Part shown: piece after piece, positions 5,214 to 6,134 of the stretch | Layout of the letters: every line of letters starts with the position of its first letter | Position numbering within the stretch: the stretch's first letter is position 1 | Source: Spirochaetales bacterium Spiro_01 | GTDB lineage: Bacteria > Spirochaetota > Spirochaetia > Sphaerochaetales > Sphaerochaetaceae | DNA: 6,134 nucleotides | Assembly (NCBI GenBank): GCA_001604265.1 | Contig: LVBC01000054.1 | Location: forward strand, 1-6,134 | Direction of reading: 5' to 3' | Notes under the pieces: model-generated | Database searches by the model: none | What the model was told of the DNA's origin: nothing | What the model saw: only the letters and a program-made list of their open reading frames with translations | Made by a program: the position numbers and the translations under genes

Positions 5214-6134
5214 ATGGTAGAAGCCTTAAAGAAAAACGGTAAGATCTCCCGCAAGGGACCAGTCGTGCTCGTCATCATGGATGGCGTAGGTTTTGGTAAG
5301 TACAAGGATGGCGATGCAGTCGCTGCTGCAATGACCAGGAATCTCGATAAGCTCTTTGCAGAATACCCATGGACAAAGCTCAAGGCACACGGCCTCGCAG
5401 TAGGACTTCCTTCAGATGCAGATATGGGCAACAGTGAGGTAGGACACAACGCAATGGGCTGTGGTCGTGTCTTCAGCCAGGGCGCTGCACTCGTTTCAGA
5501 GTCCATCAGATCCGGAAAGATGTTCGAGGGTGCAACCTGGAAGAAGCTCTCGGAGAATGCAGTAAGGAACGGTTCAACCCTCCACTTCATCGGTCTTCTC
5601 TCCGATGGCAATGTGCACTCCCACATCGACCATCTCAAGGCAATGGTCGAGAGAGCCAAGAAGGATGGTGTAAGGAAGGTAAGGGTCCACGCTCTTCTCG
5701 ACGGAAGAGATGTAGGCGAGATGAGTGCCTTCGACTACTTCGATCCATTCCAGAAGTTCCTCGAGGAGCTCTCGGACGATTCCTTCGATGCAAGGATCGC
5801 CTCCGGTGGTGGCAGAATGGTCATCACAATGGACCGCTACAATGCAAACTGGGATATGGTAAGAAAGGGCTGGGAGACCCACGTGCTTGGTGAAGGAAGA
5901 ATGTTCTCATCCGCTCATGAGGCAATCGAGACTCTCAGGGCCGAGACTGGTGCAATCGACCAGGATCTTCCTCCCTTCGTGATTGCAGAGAATGGAAAGC
6001 CGGTTGGGACCATCGAGGACGGTGACTCTGTCATCCTCTTCAACTTCCGAGGCGACCGCGCACTCGAGATCACAAAGGCCTTCGAGGCAAAGGAGCTTTC
6101 CGAGTTCGATAGAAAGAGAGTTCCTGCTGTAGAG
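5214..6134 (+). CDS. gpmI: 2,3-bisphosphoglycerate-independent phosphoglycerate mutase, 3' end outside the window
   Basis: This cytosolic, metal-dependent enzyme interconverts 3- and 2-phosphoglycerate in glycolysis and gluconeogenesis. The frame opens at ATG 5214, behind AAGGAA at 5201-5206, and stays open for 307 codons to the window edge; the family is usually 500-550 residues, so about 40 percent is missing. Visible residues: D23 of MDGVG (first metal ligand), S74 of GNSEVGH (the phosphoserine nucleophile), H135 in SDGNVHSH (130-137), R165 and D166 in LDGRD, R201 (GGGR) and R208 (MDRY), and R279 and R282 in FNFRGDRA (276-283). These match the substrate-binding set of the Bacillus enzyme. 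The second metal-binding half of the phosphatase-like domain lies beyond the edge. Isoleucine codons are almost all ATC (12 ATC, 1 ATT, 0 ATA), unlike the ATA-rich genes upstream, as expected for high expression. It follows the aminopeptidase gene but may have its own promoter. Confidence 0.95.
   Translation, partial: MVEALKKNGKISRKGPVVLVIMDGVGFGKYKDGDAVAAAMTRNLDKLFAEYPWTKLKAHGLAVGLPSDADMGNSEVGHNAMGCGRVFSQGAALVSESIRSGKMFEGATWKKLSENAVRNGSTLHFIGLLSDGNVHSHIDHLKAMVERAKKDGVRKVRVHALLDGRDVGEMSAFDYFDPFQKFLEELSDDSFDARIASGGGRMVITMDRYNANWDMVRKGWETHVLGEGRMFSSAHEAIETLRAETGAIDQDLPPFVIAENGKPVGTIEDGDSVILFNFRGDRALEITKAFEAKELSEFDRKRVPAVE

Noticed and set aside
4238..5659. A 473-codon open frame on the - strand
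   Set aside because: It runs antisense across the end of the aminopeptidase gene, the intergenic gap and the start of gpmI, both well supported, and shows no family features.
2437..6134. A new multi-gene system formed by lgt, the aminopeptidase and gpmI
   Set aside because: All three are complete or edge-cut members of well-known housekeeping families with intact active sites. Nothing beyond co-orientation links them.

Overview
The window carries five protein-coding genes, all of housekeeping type, arranged around an 86-base divergent promoter region, plus a gene-free left edge with a cluster of short DnaA-box-like repeats. The proteins suggest a bacterium of roughly balanced GC content, most likely a spirochaete (Treponema/Sphaerochaeta-like). 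This rests on the overall look of the phosphoglycerate mutase N-terminus, the long XPNPEP1-type aminopeptidase and the divergent Lgt. It is a recalled resemblance, not a search result, and should be held loosely.

Bases 1-158 contain no supported gene. They hold five copies or near-copies of an 11-base unit of the type TTTTCMACAGG, in both orientations, forming one perfect tandem pair and two inverted pairs. The core resembles the DnaA box (TTWTNCACA), so the block could be part of a replication origin or a DnaA-controlled promoter for a gene beyond the left edge.

From 159 to 2350, reading leftwards, lie a secreted S41 carboxyl-terminal processing protease and rsmE (16S rRNA m3U1498 methyltransferase). 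They are joined by a 4-base ATGA overlap, so they are co-transcribed and probably translationally coupled. From 2437, reading rightwards, lie lgt (prolipoprotein diacylglyceryl transferase) and a three-domain Xaa-Pro aminopeptidase that overlap by 11 bases. After a 49-base gap with its own TATAAT box comes gpmI (cofactor-independent phosphoglycerate mutase), which runs off the right edge with its N-terminal 307 codons present.

Functionally the set mixes envelope biogenesis (Lgt, periplasmic protease), ribosome modification, peptide turnover and glycolysis. There is no pathway that unites them. I see no mobile element, CRISPR array, RNA gene or defence cassette, and no sign of a new multi-gene system. 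The most interesting part is the repeat cluster at the left edge. Secondary points are the apparent lack of Shine-Dalgarno sites at both genes that start from the divergent region, and a few substitutions at usually conserved positions in Lgt and RsmE.
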